This document shows positions 37,989 through 47,553 of a stretch of 64,000 nt of DNA, one piece after another. The stretch is from Chryseobacterium sp. IHB B 17019 (GTDB lineage: Bacteria > Bacteroidota > Bacteroidia > Flavobacteriales > Weeksellaceae), in assembly GCF_001456155.1 (NCBI RefSeq), contig NZ_CP013293.1, positions 744,001-808,000 of the forward strand, written 5' to 3'. Each line of letters opens with the position of its first letter. Within the stretch, counting starts at the first letter, position 1. Both the position numbers and the translations under genes were made by a program. The notes under the pieces are model-generated. The model was not told the origin of the DNA. It made no database searches and saw nothing but the letters and a program-made list of their open reading frames with translations.

Positions 37989-38906
37989 ATGAAACCAGTA
38001 AATCCGACAGTGCAGCGTTTCAAAAATATATCCGAGTTGATGTCTTATCTACATCAGCCTGTACCATCGCATCCGCTTATAGCTATTGTTAATTATGATA
38101 ATATGGCAGTGAATACTTTGAGAAAGCAACAAAAAATCGCTATTGATTTTTATAAGATCTCATTCAAGCCAAGTTTTAAAGGCCAAATAAAATATGGTCA
38201 GGGATATTATGATTTTCAAGGAGGAGGTCTGGCTTTTCTGAAGCCACAACAAATAGTTACCTCTTCCGATGATGAAAGAGGGTATGAAGGATATTCACTT
38301 TATTTCCATACCGATTTTATCAGAAATTATCCATTGGCAAATAGTATTCATCAATATGGATTTTTCTCTTATTCGGCTTCAGAAGCGCTATTTCTCTCTG
38401 ATAAAGAGCAGCGGGTTATTGGTGATTTATTTAGAAGTATTGAGTCAGAACTCAGTAATAATATTGACCAATATAGTCAGGATGTGCTCGTTAGCCAGAT
38501 AGATTTGCTGCTGAATTACAGCAATCGGTTTTATAACCGACAATTTATCACCCGCAAAATAATAAATAATGAAATAATAGCGCAGTTGGATGATTTGTTG
38601 GAAGACTATTTTAACAAAGAAACCCCACTTATCAATGGACTACCAAGTGTCCAATATATATCCGGACAATTGAATGTTTCCCAACGGTATTTAAGTGATA
38701 TGCTCCACGTGATAGCAGGTCAAAACACACAGCAATACATTCACGAAAAAATAATCGCAAGAGCAAAAGACAGATTATCAACTACAAATTTATTAGTAAG
38801 TGAAATTGCTTATGAACTGGGTTTTGAACACCCTCAATCTTTCAGTAAGTTATTTAAAACAAAAACTGAACAAAGCCCGTTAGAGTTTCGAAATTCTTTT
38901 CATTGA
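37989..38906 (+). CDS. AraC-family transcriptional regulator
   Basis: 305 residues. The N-terminal 190 residues form a cupin-like sensor region (GQGYYDFQGGGLAFLKPQQI). The C-terminal ~100 residues hold two helix-turn-helix motifs: SGQLNVSQRYLSDML and SEIAYELGFEHPQSFSKLFKTKTEQSPLEFR, the second being the family signature. It probably senses a small molecule or stress and activates the SDR gene before it. No operator could be identified by eye. Confidence 0.92.
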   Translation: MKPVNPTVQRFKNISELMSYLHQPVPSHPLIAIVNYDNMAVNTLRKQQKIAIDFYKISFKPSFKGQIKYGQGYYDFQGGGLAFLKPQQIVTSSDDERGYEGYSLYFHTDFIRNYPLANSIHQYGFFSYSASEALFLSDKEQRVIGDLFRSIESELSNNIDQYSQDVLVSQIDLLLNYSNRFYNRQFITRKIINNEIIAQLDDLLEDYFNKETPLINGLPSVQYISGQLNVSQRYLSDMLHVIAGQNTQQYIHEKIIARAKDRLSTTNLLVSEIAYELGFEHPQSFSKLFKTKTEQSPLEFRNSFH

Positions 38907-39027
38907 TCGAAAGTTGAACATTAGTAGGGTATAAATTCAGCACAAATTTTCCTTTACTTTCGATTATTTTTTTTGCTTGGTTTGCCGTTTTACTTAAGTA
39001 TTCTTTAATTTTACTACGAATAAAAAT

Positions 39028-39504
39028 ATGACAAGGCTTGAAAAACAAATCATTGACACATGGCTTATCAACCATCGAACCAATCTTATGCTTATTGAAG
39101 AACTAACCCAGGAAGCATTGGATTATACCACATCAAAGCGTGGGGGCGGAACAATCGGACATCAGCTTGCGCACATGTACAATGTGCGTTTATGGAAACT
39201 GGAGAAATACGATAAAAAGCTGGTTTTGGATTTAAAAGCTATCACAGCCAAAGAACCCAAAACAACTTCAATGCTTAAAGATTGTCACATCATTTCGGCA
39301 GAGCGGGTAGCGGTGGCTTTGGAAGCCGGACTAAAAGATGATGCGGCTATTAAAGGATTTAAAAGAGGAGTAGTTCCACTTCTCGGTTACTTTATTTCAC
39401 ACGAAGCGCACCACCGTGGGAACATTTTGTTAACCCTGAAAATCTGTGGTTTTAAGATCAATGACAAACTTCAATATAATATTTGGGACTGGAACAATAT
39501 ATAA
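39028..39504 (+). CDS. DinB/YfiT-family metal-binding protein
   Basis: 158 residues, four-helix DinB fold. Metal-binding His are visible in GGTIGHQLAHMYNVRLW (helix 2) and GYFISHEAHHRGNILLTLK (helix 4), as in DinB-type damage-inducible proteins and bacillithiol transferases. Catalytic role unknown; such proteins often are thiol S-transferases. The end KINDKLQYNIWDWNNI is typical. Monocistronic by spacing. Confidence 0.85.
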   Translation: MTRLEKQIIDTWLINHRTNLMLIEELTQEALDYTTSKRGGGTIGHQLAHMYNVRLWKLEKYDKKLVLDLKAITAKEPKTTSMLKDCHIISAERVAVALEAGLKDDAAIKGFKRGVVPLLGYFISHEAHHRGNILLTLKICGFKINDKLQYNIWDWNNI

Positions 39505-39523
39505 ACTTAAAAAAATAATAAGC

Positions 39524-39775
39524 TTACATTGGTAGAAAGTTCTTTCTTTTTCTTACCTCTTGCAGCAAAAGCTGAAGGAGGCGCTGTATCCTGCATTCAA
39601 CAGGAACTTGTCCTAAAAATCCGATAGCTAAATTAAATCCTGTTACTCTTAAGTCAACTAATTCAAGTTCCTTAAGGTAAACTTGTTGTTCATCTGACAT
39701 TTCGAAGTTTTCAGATAAACTCAACGGATTGTTGGCTACATACTTAGCAGCTTTTAATCTAACCTCCTTTTTTAA
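39524..39775 (-). pseudogene. Short remnant, unknown family
   Basis: An open stretch reads EVRLKAAKYVANNPLSLSEN and continues to GFLGQVPVECRIQRLLQLL, finishing in KRKNFLPM at 39524. No start near a plausible promoter, and an in-frame stop occurs upstream. It looks like the C-terminal part of a larger helical protein. The terminator at 39813-39834 lies on its upstream side. Confidence 0.4.
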
Positions 39776-39812
39776 CTATATTCAACAAACGCTACGCTTA
39801 CTATAAACCAAA

Positions 39813-39834
39813 AACCTCCCAATAAGGAGAGGTT
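39813..39834. terminator. Hairpin terminator
   Basis: AACCTC and GAGGTT pair around CCCAATAAGGA. A short T run exists on the minus strand (GAGGTTTTTGG). Confidence 0.5.
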
Positions 39835-39896
39835 GCAAAAACATAAATGATAAAAATCTTTTCTCCGTTCTTTCTCATCATTTTTGTAAAAATGAT

Positions 39897-40178
39897 ATGA
39901 ATTGTGGGAACAAAATGAAGGAGAAAAGATATATGATAAATAGCTTAAAATTAGAATTCTTCTGCTATCATTGCCTCTCTTACTACTGCGGCAGTGCTTC
40001 CCATATTAGAAAGCGTACAGGTAAAACAGAAACCAATGGAATTGATTTCTATCAGAATAATTATATGAAAGATTATTACAAATCATTTGGGTTTAATGTT
40101 ACTTACAAATTCGGAAAGCTTAAATACGAAATTAAAAGTACCAGAAGAAAAATTCAGAATAACGATCTGGCGAATTGA
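39897..40178 (+). pseudogene. C-terminal remnant of an outer-membrane beta-barrel receptor
   Basis: The 93-codon frame ends GIDFYQNNYMKDYYKSFGFNVTYKFGKLKYEIKSTRRKIQNNDLAN, which is how flavobacterial outer-membrane beta-barrel (OMP_b-brl_3 or TonB-dependent) receptors end; compare the VRYTYNFG-type end of the intact receptor at 55368. The first 45 codons (MNCGNKMKEKR...) do not fit the family. Only the last few beta strands remain, so it is not functional. Confidence 0.65.
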
Positions 40179-40317
40179 CAGCTTTGAAGATTGATTGATA
40201 ACCTTAGAACATTCCAGAAAAGGAAATAATGAATTGGCTTTATTTCTTTTTAAATAATAATCAACATTTGAATGTTGATCATTATAATAAAGGCTTTACG
40301 GCGATAACTTATGCGCC

Positions 40318-41511
40318 TTATTTTTTGATTTTCATCTCAGATGCGTATTTATGCAGTTTTTCATAAATATCAAAGAATTTATCTTCATCAGCTTCATTTA
40401 ATGAAGTGTTGAAAAATACAATTACGGCTGTTTTCTTATCAAGATTAGAAAGCATAAAAGTCCTTACACCTGGGTCTGAGCCATTGTGTCCAATTCTTGT
40501 GCCTCCCATTTTTGTAGCCCAGAAGATCCCTGAATTTAACTTATCCAGTTTTACATTGTCAGGTTTTTTAGATGCTGTAAACTGAAACCGGATCATTTCT
40601 GCTGCTAGTTCTTTTTTCAATAACCTTTTGTTGTTGTATCTCCCGTTATTCAAGAGAGCGATAAAAAATTTAGATAGTTCATTTACCGAGGTCCTAACGC
40701 CACCATCTGGGTAAGTTGTGCCTTGATATAATGGAACAGATTTTATAATGTTGTGTTCCTTTTGATAAAGTTTGGAATGGTTTTTAACATCGATGTCATT
40801 TAAACTCCAGCCGGACTTAGCCATTTTTAAAGGGTTAAAAATATTTTGTTTGCTATATTCACTAAGTTTTTTGCCGGTCCTTAGCTCAACAATATATCCG
40901 GCCAAACCTGCTCCTATATTAGAATAGTCACGATTGGTTCCCGGTTTTGCATTTAGGAAATTATCTTTTGAATAATGTTTACCACCTTTTACAAAGTAGT
41001 TTTTAAAGAAGTCACCTAGTGGCTCAGGTTTTTGCCCGTTGTAAAAATAAGTGCTGTCGGTATAGAAGGGATATCGGTCTGCCAGTGCGGAAGTATGCGT
41101 TGCCAGATGTCTCAATGTGATTTTTTCATCTGGAAAATTAGGGTTGATGACTGTGAAGGGCAGATAATTATTGATATCTTCATCTAATGCCACCTTTCCT
41201 TCCTCAACTGCTTTCATGACACAAAACCCTGTAAAGGTTTTGCTTATGGAGGCAATATTCATAATAGTTGAAGGCGTGAATGGAATTTTGTTTTCCTTGT
41301 CAGCATAGCCATATCCGTGTGTCCAGACTACTTTTTTGTCTATGATAATGGCGGCTCCTATTCCAACAATTCCAGCATCACCCATCTTTTTCTCGACAAG
41401 GCTGTCTATAGATTTAGCTTTATTGCTAATGGTTTGAGTATAGAAATTTTGGCAGTAAAATATTGTGATCATCAAACATATTAATGAAAATTTGGTACTT
41501 GGTCTTTTCAT
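40318..41511 (-). CDS. Secreted serine hydrolase, class C beta-lactamase-like
   Basis: 397 residues, signal peptide (LICLMITIFYCQNFYTQ). Catalytic motifs of the class C beta-lactamase/DD-peptidase fold: SISKTF (SxxK, Ser-Lys pair), RDYSNIGAGL (YxN) and IGHNGSDPG (HxG in place of KTG). The length and the final small domain match beta-lactamase-family peptidases of unknown substrate. Paralogue of the next gene (same strand, 62 bases upstream), so they are probably a duplicated pair; identity is low. Confidence 0.9.
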   Translation of the reverse strand: MKRPSTKFSLICLMITIFYCQNFYTQTISNKAKSIDSLVEKKMGDAGIVGIGAAIIIDKKVVWTHGYGYADKENKIPFTPSTIMNIASISKTFTGFCVMKAVEEGKVALDEDINNYLPFTVINPNFPDEKITLRHLATHTSALADRYPFYTDSTYFYNGQKPEPLGDFFKNYFVKGGKHYSKDNFLNAKPGTNRDYSNIGAGLAGYIVELRTGKKLSEYSKQNIFNPLKMAKSGWSLNDIDVKNHSKLYQKEHNIIKSVPLYQGTTYPDGGVRTSVNELSKFFIALLNNGRYNNKRLLKKELAAEMIRFQFTASKKPDNVKLDKLNSGIFWATKMGGTRIGHNGSDPGVRTFMLSNLDKKTAVIVFFNTSLNEADEDKFFDIYEKLHKYASEMKIKK

Positions 41512-41573
41512 GGGTATTGGTGTTTATTGGTTTGAAATTTGAATTGCTAAAATTCTGAAGGATCTGGATATTA

Positions 41574-42644
41574 TTATTTCACTTTCAGATTTTCCAGGCT
41601 TAGCTTCGCAATATCCTTCACCAACTGGGTAGGAGAGTTGCAGTCGCAGTTGCTGAATCCTAACACATAAATGTCTTCACTGGGGATATACACCGCCATC
41701 GATTTAAATCCAAAGACGCTTCCGCCGTGCTCTCTTGTAGCAGTCCCGTTGATGCTTTTTAGATGCCATCCGTAGCCGTATTCAATTTCTTTTCCGTCAT
41801 TCAGCTTGTATTTGGTGAACGCTTTCATTTCATTCTTAGAATTCAGCAATAGATTTTTATTGAGCGCATTTTGCCATTTCAGCATATCATCTAAAGTCGA
41901 CATCAACGATCCCGAAGCAAACGGAACACTGAAATTAATAACCGTTTTATTCACGTAACCGTAGCTTTTTTTATGATAACCGTACGCTCTGTTTTTAATA
42001 ATTTTTCGGTCGGTTGCGTAGTAAGAATTGGTCATTCCGATTTTGTCAAATATATTTTTCCTGATAAAATCTTCATAAGTTTCACCTGAAGTAAGTTCGA
42101 TAATATAGCCCAAAACCACATATCCCGAATTATTGTAGTCAAACTTTTGTCCGGGAGCGAAATCGACCGGTTCATTTTTGAAAAAGTTGACCATTTCTTC
42201 GGGCGTCATTTCCTTCTGAGCAATATCGGCAATCGTTTTCATTTTTGTAAAATCTTTAATGCCCGAAGTGTGAGTTAGTAGATGATGAATAGTAATATTG
42301 TTCCCATTCGGATAGCTCGGAATATATTTTGAAATAGGATCACTGACCTTCAGTTTTCCCTGCTCTTCGAGCATCAGAATAGCAATAGCGGTAAACTGCT
42401 TTGTCATAGATCCGATCTGGAAAACACTGTTGATATTCAGTTTTGCATCCAGTTCGAGATTCGCCATTCCGAATGCTTTTTGGTACACGGGTTTGCCTTT
42501 TTGAGCTACCATAAAAACACCGCCAGGCCCGTCAGATTCTTTGAATTCCGACAAAATCAAGCTGTCAATCTTTTGATCTAATTTCTGTGCATTGAGTGAA
42601 AATGCCAGTACCATGGTAGAACAGAATAAAAATATTTTTCGCAT
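41574..42644 (-). CDS. Secreted serine hydrolase, class C beta-lactamase-like
   Basis: 356 residues with signal peptide MRKIFLFCSTMVLAFSLNAQ. SMTKQF (SxxK), FDYNNSGYVVLG (YxN) and EHGGSVFGF (HxG) define the active site. The C-terminal CNCDCNSP... motif lies near the end (SNCDCNSPTQLV), giving two Cys that might form a disulfide. These enzymes act in the periplasm on peptides or esters; true beta-lactam hydrolysis cannot be claimed. It starts the pair with the gene downstream. Confidence 0.9.
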   Translation of the reverse strand: MRKIFLFCSTMVLAFSLNAQKLDQKIDSLILSEFKESDGPGGVFMVAQKGKPVYQKAFGMANLELDAKLNINSVFQIGSMTKQFTAIAILMLEEQGKLKVSDPISKYIPSYPNGNNITIHHLLTHTSGIKDFTKMKTIADIAQKEMTPEEMVNFFKNEPVDFAPGQKFDYNNSGYVVLGYIIELTSGETYEDFIRKNIFDKIGMTNSYYATDRKIIKNRAYGYHKKSYGYVNKTVINFSVPFASGSLMSTLDDMLKWQNALNKNLLLNSKNEMKAFTKYKLNDGKEIEYGYGWHLKSINGTATREHGGSVFGFKSMAVYIPSEDIYVLGFSNCDCNSPTQLVKDIAKLSLENLKVK

Positions 42645-43119
42645 AATGACATGTATTTAATGCAAAGATATATTAATAATTTAATACTGTGCAATACAAA
42701 GTAGTAAATTTATTTGATGATCTCTAGTACATAATCGAGTCGCATACAAAACGGCTTGGGAAGAAAACGATACGCTTCAATATAAGCACGCCATTCTTTC
42801 GGCTTTCTCTTGCGTTTACAGTCCTTAAAAATTCTCCTTCTTAGTATGAGAATTAGCAGTTAACCTTGTGTAAGTTCATCCAGGACAATTTAAAGATTTT
42901 TCAGGCGTTGTTGTTGACCGTCATTATGGACTTAATAGCCTTCCTATTACGAATTTGATTGTTTTAAATTGAATACGGTATATTTATTAAAGGAATATGT
43001 GAGTGGAGGTTAATACTAATATTCAAAATTTCCATTTCGTATCATAAAATATCTTTTTCGTATCACTTAGTGCACAAAGAGTAATTAATTTTGAAAAGTT
43101 AGATCCTAAATTAATATCT
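42645..43119. other. Decayed intergenic DNA
   Basis: Minus-strand scrap 42716-42836 reads KRKRKPKEWRAYIEAYRFLP and ends CMRLDYVLEIIK. A plus-strand scrap near 42890-42975 reads GQFKDFSGVVVDRHYGLNSL and on. I assign neither. TTTTG-rich AT DNA fills the rest. Confidence 0.5.
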
Positions 43120-43455
43120 ATGAAAAAATATGTTTTATTTATAATACTTCACGTTACCTATTTTGCTTTGCACAGCAATACCATCCGCTTACTCCTCAGG
43201 AGTAAGAAAAAGGACTATTACCGCAATTCGGGTTTATGATCTACACACCCATTCAGGATACCACGCTATCCGTAGCCTGTCTAAGGAAATGTAATCACCA
43301 CGGGAGATGGTGTACTGTCTTTTGATACCGGGTTGATTAATCATTATGGGGATATCAATATTCCTATCTTCCTACAGACCATGAAGGTTGGTATCTGCTT
43401 AATGGCAGGGCACTTTCTACATTACCGGTAACTACCATTTGCAAAAAATAAAACA
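43120..43455 (+). pseudogene. Fourth collar-like family remnant
   Basis: Starts MKKYVLFIILHVTYFALHS (signal-peptide-like), then loses the frame. Near 43375 DHEGWYLLNGRALSTLPV appears, the exact collar signature of the proteins at 3830-6293. It ends CKK at a TAA. About two thirds of the gene are missing. It shows that this family was once spread over at least two loci. Confidence 0.75.
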
Positions 43456-43555
43456 TACTGATAGCCTAACCCGTCGAATTCATCAACTATTTCACCAATT
43501 CCGTTATATTATCTTTATTCCTCTCAATGATGGCATTTGAATGCTATCAAAGTGT

Positions 43556-44275
43556 CTAAATATCATTAAATAAATGACGGAAATACATTTCTGGTGATTC
43601 TAAAAAACTTCTTGTCAGCTGATAATGCTCCGTATCCTTATAATTTGTGAGTTTAATTTCTTCGTTTAACAAAAAGATATTTGAATTAGGATAACTCATT
43701 AAAATAGGGGAATGTGTAGAAATAATAAACTGAGCTTTTCCTGCTTTTTCAAGTTTATGGATAATTGATAATAACGAAAGTTGTCTTAGCGGAGATAAAG
43801 CAGCTTCTGGCTCATCAAGAATATAAATTCCGTTTTGGAATTGATTATTAAACAAGGCTAAAAAAGCTTCGCCATGAGACCTGTGATGTAGTGATCTTCC
43901 TCCGTAGGCATCTAAAATTTCACCATCTTCTTTAGCAATCTCATCAATATAAGTAGCAAAATTAAAAAAACTCTCTGCTCTCATAAAAAAACCTTGCCCT
44001 GTTTTTATTTTCCAAGATAATATGAGATATTCTGATAATTCTGATTCGGTTTTGTAAAAACTATAATTATGATTTCGATTACCCCCAGACAGGTTGAAAT
44101 TACATTTATCAGCAATAGCTTCTAATAAAGTAGATTTACCTATACCGTTTTCACCAACAAAGAACGTAACATTGCTTTTGAGTGTAATGTCTAAACCACT
44201 TTTTAAAAAAGGAAGATTGAAAGGAAAGCCTTCAGGATGGTCGTTTTTTAGATAGATTCTTGATAAATAAGGCAT
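43556..44275 (-). CDS. AAA-family ATPase (AAA_23/ABC-like, small)
   Basis: 239 residues from the preferred ATG at 44275 (MPYLSRIYLKNDHPEGFPF); an ATG 45 bases upstream gives an atypical N-terminus. Walker A FFVGENGIGKSTLLEAIA, signature-like LHHRSHGEAFLALF, Walker B IYILDEPEAALSPL and switch His in FIISTHSPILMSY: a full ABC-type nucleotide-binding domain without membrane parts. Small soluble ATPases of this type occur near mobile or defence genes and their role is unknown. No partner nuclease is beside it. Confidence 0.85.
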   Translation of the reverse strand: MPYLSRIYLKNDHPEGFPFNLPFLKSGLDITLKSNVTFFVGENGIGKSTLLEAIADKCNFNLSGGNRNHNYSFYKTESELSEYLILSWKIKTGQGFFMRAESFFNFATYIDEIAKEDGEILDAYGGRSLHHRSHGEAFLALFNNQFQNGIYILDEPEAALSPLRQLSLLSIIHKLEKAGKAQFIISTHSPILMSYPNSNIFLLNEEIKLTNYKDTEHYQLTRSFLESPEMYFRHLFNDI

Positions 44276-44485
44276 GATAGTTTCATCATTAGTTTTTGAT
44301 TTATTGCAAAAACTATGCAAATAGCTTTTATTATTCTACAATTACTACAGACAGAGGTATTTCGAGGTGTATGCAATATAATACCATAGATACTTAATTT
44401 CTTCTCTTAAGTTATAACATACAGTATACCTCATTCGGGGACGCGATAATAGAAAGCAATAATATATTCTTAGCCTTTCATACTG

Positions 44486-45178
44486 GATATAGATCAAGAT
44501 AGTAAGACAGGCGATAGTGCATCTACGGGACGTTCTGGAAATAAATATTATTACTACCATTGCCAGTCTCCGTGTTCATACCGGTACAAATCTGAGATTA
44601 TTAATTCAAAATTTTTAGAGATATTGCAGTCATTGGAAATGCGTGCATCCATAAAAAATTATTTAAAAAAGGTATTGAAACAAAATTTTGAAAAATTAAT
44701 TAATAATCCCCAACAGGAAAGGAAAACAATTCTATTAGAGATAGATCGTTTAAACAGCAGGTTCAAACAGGCAAGAAATAAACTGATGGAAGGGGTAATT
44801 GATGATGAAGATTATTTTGAAATTAAAACCGAATGTAAAGGGCAAATTGAAAAACTCGAAGCTAAATTAACTAAAGGAAAAGATAACAAAAAAATAGATT
44901 TTTTAAGACTACTAGACCAAGCATTATCGAACCTGGTAGATCTTGCGAAAGTCTATACTGACGGGGATATTGACGTGAAACGCAAAATAATTGGTTCGAT
45001 ATTCCACCAAAAATTGCAATTTTCAAAAAATCATTATCGAACCACCCGACCTAATGTTTTACTCTCTTATATATACCAGATAAACAATGAGTTAGGAACT
45101 AAAAAAACCGGAAAGAAAGTGAATTATCACCTCTTTCCGGTATTGTACCCAGGACCGGGATCGAACCGGTACTCCTAA
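44486..45178 (+). pseudogene. Large serine recombinase, C-terminal part, ends inside tRNA-Leu
   Basis: The open frame begins at the zinc-ribbon end (TGRSGNKYYYYHCQSPCSYRYKSEIINSKF) and a coiled-coil C-terminal domain (LLEIDRLNSRFKQARNKLMEGVIDDEDYFEIK, KRKIIGSIFHQKLQF), typical of large serine integrases with recombinase and zinc beta ribbon domains. The catalytic N-terminal resolvase domain is not present; frames upstream are broken. The frame continues through the tRNA terminator and 33 bases into tRNA-Leu, finishing LYPGPGSNRYS. The element it belonged to would lie to its left. It probably integrated at this tRNA and later lost its front half. Confidence 0.8.
45107..45141 (-). terminator. 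Terminator of tRNA-Leu
   Basis: ACCGGAAAGA and TCTTTCCGGT pair around 15 bases; the minus strand then has seven T. It lies inside the recombinase frame, which shows that the overlap was created by integration or deletion. Confidence 0.85.
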
Positions 45179-45225
45179 GAACTGGTGTTTGAGACCAGCG
45201 CGTCTACCAATTCCGCCACCTGGGC
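45146..45225 (-). tRNA. tRNA-Leu(CAA)
   Basis: Acceptor GCCCAGG with CCTGGGT (first pair G-U) and discriminator A. D arm with GGTAGACGCG. Anticodon arm CTGGT-ctCAAac-ACCAG gives anticodon CAA (Leu UUG). A long variable arm and T loop TTCGATC complete a class II tRNA. CCA is not encoded. Confidence 0.95.
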
Positions 45226-45291
45226 TGCTTTAAATCGGTGTGCAAATATAAAAACTTTTATTAATTCTCAAAAGCTTTTAAAGAAAAATTT

Positions 45292-46059
45292 TTAAAAAAA
45301 TACCTCCAAACCATCGTAGGCAAGATGCATTCCGGAAGGAAGTTGTTTATCCTCAATATCATGCAATCCCAGATGATGACTGATATGAGTTAAAAATAAT
45401 TTTTTAGGTCTAAGCTCTTCAAACAATTTAATAACATCCGGCAGGATAAAATGAGCAGGATGAGGATCAAATTTCCTGATACAGTTTAAAATCAAAACAT
45501 CCAGATTCTTTAATTTTTCCTTTTCGGTATCTGAAATAAAACCGGCATCCGTAATGTAGGCAAGGTTCTTGAATTTATATCCGAATACCGTAATTTTATA
45601 ATGTATCACCTCAATTGGAGTGATTTCCGTATCCAAAATGGTAAAAGGTTTATTTTCAATTTCATGTAAATCAAAAGCAGGCGCTCCAGGATATCTTACA
45701 TCTGTAAAAGCATACGGGAAACGCTTTTTTACCTCATTTCCAACTCTCTGGTAACAGTAAAGCGGCATATCTTTTCCACTTTTAAAAATCAGGGGACGCA
45801 TATCATCAAGGCCGATCACGTGATCATTGTGCTCATGGGTCAGAAGTGCAATATCTACGTTGTGCTCGTGGTTTACAAGCATTTGTTGTCTGAAATCAGG
45901 ACCACAATCAATAAGGATTTTTTTGTTTTCGTCCGTAGTTACCATCACAGAAGATCGAAGGCGACTGTCTTTGGGGTTATTCGAAATACATACTTCACAA
46001 GTGCAGCCAATCACGGGCACACCCTGGGAAGTTCCCGTTCCTAAAAATTTCAACTTCAT
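45292..46059 (-). CDS. MBL-fold metallo-hydrolase, PhnP-like
   Basis: 255 residues. Two zinc-site motifs THEHNDHVIGLDD (HxHxDH) and later Asp/His ligands in ITDAGFI and LTHISHHLG. An N-terminal Cys pair (GCTCEVC) is typical of the PhnP/phosphoribosyl-cyclic-phosphate phosphodiesterase subfamily. The substrate in this lineage is not known, since no phn genes are near. It is convergent with nothing and diverges from the next gene across 54 bases. Confidence 0.9.
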   Translation of the reverse strand: MKLKFLGTGTSQGVPVIGCTCEVCISNNPKDSRLRSSVMVTTDENKKILIDCGPDFRQQMLVNHEHNVDIALLTHEHNDHVIGLDDMRPLIFKSGKDMPLYCYQRVGNEVKKRFPYAFTDVRYPGAPAFDLHEIENKPFTILDTEITPIEVIHYKITVFGYKFKNLAYITDAGFISDTEKEKLKNLDVLILNCIRKFDPHPAHFILPDVIKLFEELRPKKLFLTHISHHLGLHDIEDKQLPSGMHLAYDGLEVFF

Positions 46060-46113
46060 TTTCTTTTGAGGTTGGTTTAATTTTGGTAAATTTACGAAAA
46101 ATTTAATGTTCTA

Positions 46114-47541
46114 ATGTATCAGAAACTAACTCCTAAACAAAAAGCATTAACAATTAATCTAGATCCTACTATTTATGGTACTTTCGCAGAAATTGGTGCA
46201 GGGCAGGAGACTGTTCGGCATTTTTTTAGAGCAGGGGGAGCTTCAGGTACAATTGCTAAGGCGATGTCTGCTTACGACAAAGATTTTAGTGATGCTATCT
46301 ATGGAAAAGAGGTCAAAAACAGATACGTTACCCAAAACAGACTTCGAAAAATGCTTCGCTATGAAGTAGCATTGATCGAGGAGAGAATCTCCAGGGAAAA
46401 TAATCCCAACAGAAAGTTTTTTTCATACGCCAATACGGTTACGACAATTAATTTTGATAAAACGGTAAAAGGGCATGGATGGGTAGGAATACGTTTTCAG
46501 GTAAAAGAAAATGAAGATTATAATGAAATTGTCATTCACGTAAAATTTAAAGAAAATGATGCTACCTTACAACAGGAAACCTTAGGGAATCTTGGGGTAA
46601 ATCTTATTTTTGGAGCGTTTCATTATTTCGATAATCCTAGAAATTTAATCGAATCTCTTTATGATGATGTGGCAAAAGACAACCTTGAAATTGATATGAT
46701 TGATTTCAGCGGGCCGGCTTTTGCGTATGTAGACAACAGGCTGATGTCATTACAGCTGGTAAAACACGGGATGACAGATGCGGTGATTTTCAATTCCGAA
46801 GGAAATAATATGCTTCCGGCAGATATTTTATACAAAAAAAATATTTTCGCGGTAAGAGGGAGCTTCAGACCGGTAACGAAAGTGAATATTGACATGCTGC
46901 AGAATGGTTTGGATATGTTCCTGAAAGATGCCCTTTGTACACCGGACGAAACAGAAGTTCTGATCGAAATTACCATCTCAAACCTCCGTGCAGACGGGGA
47001 TATTGATGAAAGGGATTTCCTTGACAGGGTCGATATTCTGGGTACGTTAGGCTACACCGTTATTGTTTCCAATTATTCGGAATATTATCGACTGATTGAT
47101 TACTTTGCTTCGTATACAAACGGAAATATTGGCGTCGCAATGGGAGTAAATAACCTGTTGATGGTTTTTGATGAGAAATATTATAAAAATTTATCGGGCG
47201 GAATTTTAGAAGCTTTCGGTAAGTTCTTCAGAAACGGAATGAGGGTTTATCTTTACCCTTACAAAGATCCTGAAACGCATGAGCTTTTGAATTCTTCAAC
47301 CCTTAAAGTAGAGGAGAGTTTAAAAGAATTGTACAAATATTTTAAACATAATGACCGTATTGTAGACATTACCAATTACAATCCGGAGTTTTTGGAAATT
47401 TATTCAAGGGATATTTTGAAAAAAATTGCATGCAATATCAAAGGCTGGGAAACACAGGTTCCGGACGGTGTTGCGGAAATGATCAAAGAGCGCGGAATGT
47501 TCGGCTATAAAGAAGAATTTTCCTTAAAACAATTCTCTTAA
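46114..47541 (+). CDS. Conserved uncharacterised cytosolic protein
   Basis: 475 residues without signal peptide or membrane segment. It starts MYQKLTPKQKALTINLDPTIYGTFAEIGAGQETVRHFFRAGGASGTIAKAM, a well-conserved block that I know from Bacteroidota and other phyla without a proven function. Later blocks include NNLLMVFDEKYYKNLSGGILEAFGKFF. It is 12 bases before the GAF protein, so the two are probably co-transcribed. No enzyme motif is evident. Confidence 0.7.
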   Translation: MYQKLTPKQKALTINLDPTIYGTFAEIGAGQETVRHFFRAGGASGTIAKAMSAYDKDFSDAIYGKEVKNRYVTQNRLRKMLRYEVALIEERISRENNPNRKFFSYANTVTTINFDKTVKGHGWVGIRFQVKENEDYNEIVIHVKFKENDATLQQETLGNLGVNLIFGAFHYFDNPRNLIESLYDDVAKDNLEIDMIDFSGPAFAYVDNRLMSLQLVKHGMTDAVIFNSEGNNMLPADILYKKNIFAVRGSFRPVTKVNIDMLQNGLDMFLKDALCTPDETEVLIEITISNLRADGDIDERDFLDRVDILGTLGYTVIVSNYSEYYRLIDYFASYTNGNIGVAMGVNNLLMVFDEKYYKNLSGGILEAFGKFFRNGMRVYLYPYKDPETHELLNSSTLKVEESLKELYKYFKHNDRIVDITNYNPEFLEIYSRDILKKIACNIKGWETQVPDGVAEMIKERGMFGYKEEFSLKQFS

Positions 47542-47553
47542 AAACAATATATA

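Noticed and set aside
40318..42644. True beta-lactamase resistance genes
   Set aside because: Both have SxxK, YxN and HxG but with HxG instead of KTG, and overall they look like the broad serine hydrolase family; resistance cannot be claimed.
43556..44275. Complete ABC transporter or two-gene defence system
   Set aside because: Only the nucleotide-binding domain is present, with no membrane or nuclease partner beside it.
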